Origin: Streptococcus sp. Marseille-P6264
Lineage (GTDB): Bacteria; Bacillota; Bacilli; Lactobacillales; Streptococcaceae
Reading direction: 5' to 3'
Length of the DNA stretch: 64,000 bases
Assembly (NCBI RefSeq): GCF_902460355.1
Contig: NZ_CABPTO010000001.1
Coordinates: 496,001 to 560,000 of the forward strand
This document shows positions 61,884 to 64,000 of the stretch, in pieces. Position 1 is the stretch's first letter; each line of letters begins with the position of its first letter. The translations under genes were made by a program, and so were the position numbers. Under the pieces are notes generated by a model. That model ran no database searches and had not been told where the DNA came from. It saw only the letters and a list, made by a program, of their open reading frames with translations.

Positions 61884-62930
61884 TTACTTAAATTGCTCTG
61901 AAAAACGTACATCGCCTTGGTAAAAGCCACGAATATCGTTGATACCGTAGCGAAGCATAGCTACCCGCTCCTGACCGAGACCAAAGGCAAAGCCAGAATA
62001 TTTCTCTGAATCAATGCCACTCATTTCCAAGACACTTGGATGCACCATTCCAGCTCCCATGATTTCGATCCAGCCAGTCTTCTTGCAGACATTACAGCCG
62101 GCACCACCACACTTAAAGCAAGAGACGTCCACTTCGACAGATGGCTCTGTGAATGGGAAGTAAGATGGGCGCAGACGAATCTTACGATCCGCACCAAACA
62201 TTTTTTGAATAATCAGCTGCAAGGTTCCTTGCAAGTCAGCCATAGAGATATTTTCCCCTACGACCAGACCTTCAATCTGGTGAAACTGGTGTGAGTGAGT
62301 CGCATCGTCTGTATCACGACGGAAAACACGTCCCGGAGAGATCATCTTGAGCGGTCCTTGGCTAAAGTCATGGGCATCCATCGCACGAGCCTGAACAGGA
62401 GATGTGTGAGTACGCAAGAGGATCTCTTCTGTGATGTAGAAGGTATCCTGCATATCCCGCGCAGGGTGGTCTTTAGGCAGGTTCATCCGCTCAAAGTTGT
62501 AGTAGTCTGACTCAACTTCGAAACCATCCACAACCTGATAGCCCATGCCGATAAAGATATCTTCGATTTCTTCACTCGTTTGGGTCAAGATATGGCGATT
62601 TCCAGCCGGAATCTTACGTCCTGGTAGGGTTACATCCAAGGCGTCATTGGCCAGCTGGGCTGCGACTTTCTGTTCTTCCAAGATTTGAGCTGCTTCTTCA
62701 AAGGCTGCATTCAGCACATCTCGTGCTTCATTGACGTGCTTCCCGATAATTGGGCGCATCTCAGCAGAAACATCCTTCATCCCTTTGAGAATCTCAGTAA
62801 GACTCCCTTTTTTCCCTAGGACAGATACTTTCAGCTCCTGCATATCCTTAGCATTTTCCAGAGTAATGGTCTGCAATTGGGCTAAAGTTTCCTCACGCAG
62901 ACTCTGCAATCGTTCTTCAATTGTTGACAT
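61884..62930 (-). CDS. pheS: phenylalanine-tRNA ligase alpha subunit
   Basis: 348 aa class II synthetase subunit. Motif 2 [19 protein letters not shown] (about 199-217) and motif 3 [17 protein letters not shown] (about 311-327) are intact, with an N-terminal coiled coil (about 1-85). GGAGG precedes ATG 62930. Led by a T-box riboswitch. Confidence 0.96.
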   Translation of the reverse strand: MSTIEERLQSLREETLAQLQTITLENAKDMQELKVSVLGKKGSLTEILKGMKDVSAEMRPIIGKHVNEARDVLNAAFEEAAQILEEQKVAAQLANDALDVTLPGRKIPAGNRHILTQTSEEIEDIFIGMGYQVVDGFEVESDYYNFERMNLPKDHPARDMQDTFYITEEILLRTHTSPVQARAMDAHDFSQGPLKMISPGRVFRRDTDDATHSHQFHQIEGLVVGENISMADLQGTLQLIIQKMFGADRKIRLRPSYFPFTEPSVEVDVSCFKCGGAGCNVCKKTGWIEIMGAGMVHPSVLEMSGIDSEKYSGFAFGLGQERVAMLRYGINDIRGFYQGDVRFSEQFK

Positions 62931-62937
62931 AGTTCCT

Positions 62938-63135
62938 CCAAAATAAAAACCGCGGTCTTACTCACACCGAAGCGGAGCGTTGACACGCGGTACCATCCGT
63001 TTTTTATCTGGCAAGCCAGACCTTAATTACCAATCCTAAAGCAAGTGAATTCGCCTAGCTTTCATCTAGAGAGCTCTCAGTCGCTGGCTCCCCTCCCTGT
63101 CAAACCTCCCCTAGGTTACTGGTCTTGCGGATTGC
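62938..63135 (-). promoter_or_regulatory. T-box riboswitch of pheS
   Basis: On the minus strand the T-box core TGGTACCGCG (62986-62995) is followed by a terminator whose 3' strand is ACCGCGGTTTTTATTTT just before the ribosome site. Upstream are Stem I elements (AGGGGAGG..., CTAGATGAAAGCTAGGCG, GAATTCAC), in which TTC may be the Phe specifier. Uncharged tRNA-Phe should stabilise antitermination. Confidence 0.92.
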
Positions 63136-63141
63136 TATTCA

Positions 63142-63170
63142 ATTATAATTCATTCTAACAAATTTCTAAA
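63142..63170 (-). promoter_or_regulatory. pheS promoter
   Basis: TTTAGA (63165-63170), 17 bp, TATAAT (63142-63147). A second overlapping pair, TTGCGA (63175-63180) and TAGAAT (63152-63157), also has 17 bp. Confidence 0.65.
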
Positions 63171-63210
63171 CATTTCGCAAGCTCAGTTAAAGATTTTACA
63201 AGCAGAAAAA

Positions 63211-63234
63211 GAAGCCTGTCAAGCAACAGACTTC
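63211..63234 (-). terminator. terminator after the ABC substrate-binding gene
   Basis: GAAGTCTGT-tgcttg-ACAGGCTTC followed by TTTTTC on the minus strand. Confidence 0.8.
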
Positions 63235-63241
63235 TTTCTTT

Positions 63242-64000
63242 TTATTTGATAACCTGGCCAGCTTCTTTGAGGACATCTTCTGGTACAGTGATACCGAGTT
63301 CTTTGGCATTTTTAGTATTGATAACAGATTTACCTGTATCGAAAATATCTACTGCAGTATCAGCAGGCTTGGCACCTTTAAGGACTTTAGCAGCCATTTT
63401 ACCTGTCGCAACACCGAGATCGTACTGGTCTACAACGACAGAGGCAAGACCGCCTTCTTCAACCATGGCTGTCGCACTTGGATAAATCGGTTTCTTAGCT
63501 TCTTTATTGCTGGACACAACTGTCGCAAACGCTGACGCAATGGTATTATCAATTGGAATCCAGATAGCATCAACCTTACCAGTCATGACATTCATGGTTG
63601 AAGCAATCTCATTGGTTGAAGGAACAGAGTATTCCTCTACCTTGAAGCCTGCCTCTTCGGCCAATTTTTTAAACTCTTCTACCTGAGCTTTAGAGTTGTC
63701 TTCACTGCTAGAATAAAGGGCACCGATTGTTTTCACATTTGGCGTTAATTTTTTAATCAACTCTAGTTGTTGCTTAGCTGGATTGTGGTCAGAAACACCT
63801 GTGATATTACTACCTGGCTTATCCAGATTTTTCACTAAGTTTGCTCCGACTGGATCTGTGATAGCTCCCATGACGATAGGCTTGTCCTTAGTAGCCGCAG
63901 CCAAGCCTTGCGCAGACGGAGTCGCAATCCCAATCAGCACATCATTGTCATTGGACACCAGTTGCTTACTCATGGTAGAGACTTTGCTCTGATCTCCCTC
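63242..64000 (-). CDS. ABC transporter substrate-binding protein, 5' part off-window
   Basis: At least 252 residues of a PF04392-type substrate-binding protein (TrpX/YtnJ-like), open to the right edge; the signal peptide and first residues are not in the window. Segments GIATPSAQGLA, VMGAITDPVGA, GVSDHNP, IGALYSSSEDNS and DAIWIPIDNTIAS are typical. Pneumococcal relatives import aromatic amino acids with a permease and an ATPase; those genes are not seen here. The likely ligand (Trp/Tyr) is inference. Confidence 0.85.
   Translation of the reverse strand, partial: EGDQSKVSTMSKQLVSNDNDVLIGIATPSAQGLAAATKDKPIVMGAITDPVGANLVKNLDKPGSNITGVSDHNPAKQQLELIKKLTPNVKTIGALYSSSEDNSKAQVEEFKKLAEEAGFKVEEYSVPSTNEIASTMNVMTGKVDAIWIPIDNTIASAFATVVSSNKEAKKPIYPSATAMVEEGGLASVVVDQYDLGVATGKMAAKVLKGAKPADTAVDIFDTGKSVINTKNAKELGITVPEDVLKEAGQVIK

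Overview
The window is a low-GC, gene-dense Firmicute chromosome, almost certainly a viridans Streptococcus of the sanguinis/gordonii group. The evidence is a MurM/MurN pair, a streptococcal ParC N-terminus, Bsp-repeat cell-wall hydrolase architecture, an LPKTG-anchored ecto-5'-nucleotidase, PyrR-type attenuators, a CodY box and a DUF2969 protein. Most genes run on the minus strand. No CRISPR array, rRNA operon, prophage or transposase gene is visible.

Layout. 1-5.2 kb: the 5' part of a yybP-ykoY (Mn2+) riboswitch leaves the left edge, then a DUF1934 gene, then a plus-strand run HD hydrolase - HAD phosphatase - murM - murN (cell-wall cross-bridge). 5.2-11.7 kb: a 180-bp repeat element, a large GH25/Bsp/CHAP murein hydrolase, tpiA with a cluster of DnaA boxes upstream, a HAD nucleotidase and a thioesterase. 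11.9-20.5 kb: an MFS exporter, a 5'-truncated rgg regulator fused by deletion to a truncated member of a tandem membrane-protein family (three intact copies follow), an ABC-F ATPase, and a matrixin-type protease with a small membrane protein. 20.7-31.4 kb: rpsA, tRNA-Gln, tRNA-Tyr, DUF2969, CodY-controlled ilvE, parC, three accessory genes (membrane protein, ANT(6)-like nucleotidyltransferase, cold-shock-domain fusion), parE, and divergent plsY followed by the second copy of the 180-bp repeat. 31.6-42.8 kb: ecto-5'-nucleotidase, pyrC, mutT-type Nudix, ung, membrane proteins, a frameshifted DUF4336 gene, a polytopic glycosyltransferase-like protein, then pyrE-pyrF and pyrD-pyrK, each pair behind its own PyrR attenuator. 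43-54.7 kb: three tandem membrane-anchored DUF3862/BLIP-like proteins (one frameshifted), a LysR regulator, the nucleoside operon rpiA-deoB-punA-deoD with a HEPN-like gene and a SIR2 gene at its end, a fourth DUF3862-like protein, and mnmE. 54.8-64 kb: an ABC exporter, a lipoprotein behind CopY-like operators, a YbgA-type protein, pheS-GNAT-pheT behind a T-box, and the 3' part of an ABC substrate-binding lipoprotein gene.

How the parts fit. Nucleotide metabolism dominates: extracellular AMP dephosphorylation, nucleoside phosphorolysis with pentose recycling (deoD/punA, deoB, rpiA), and de novo pyrimidine synthesis. Cell-wall building (MurMN) and remodelling (GH25/CHAP) form a second theme.

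The most interesting signals are non-coding. (1) A five-helix, covarying leader sits directly against the start codons of parC and deoD, neither of which has a Shine-Dalgarno sequence. (2) A 180-bp, three-hairpin, terminally inverted repeat fills two convergent intergenic gaps almost exactly. (3) Five genes share the geometry TGNTAWAAT-N6-ATG, which predicts leaderless mRNAs. (4) A CopY-like double operator lies over a lipoprotein promoter. (5) Three DnaA boxes lie far from any oriC gene. Among proteins, the tandem SFEES/EEWYGK membrane family beside an Rgg remnant and the HEPN-SIR2 gene pair are the best candidates for undescribed functions.
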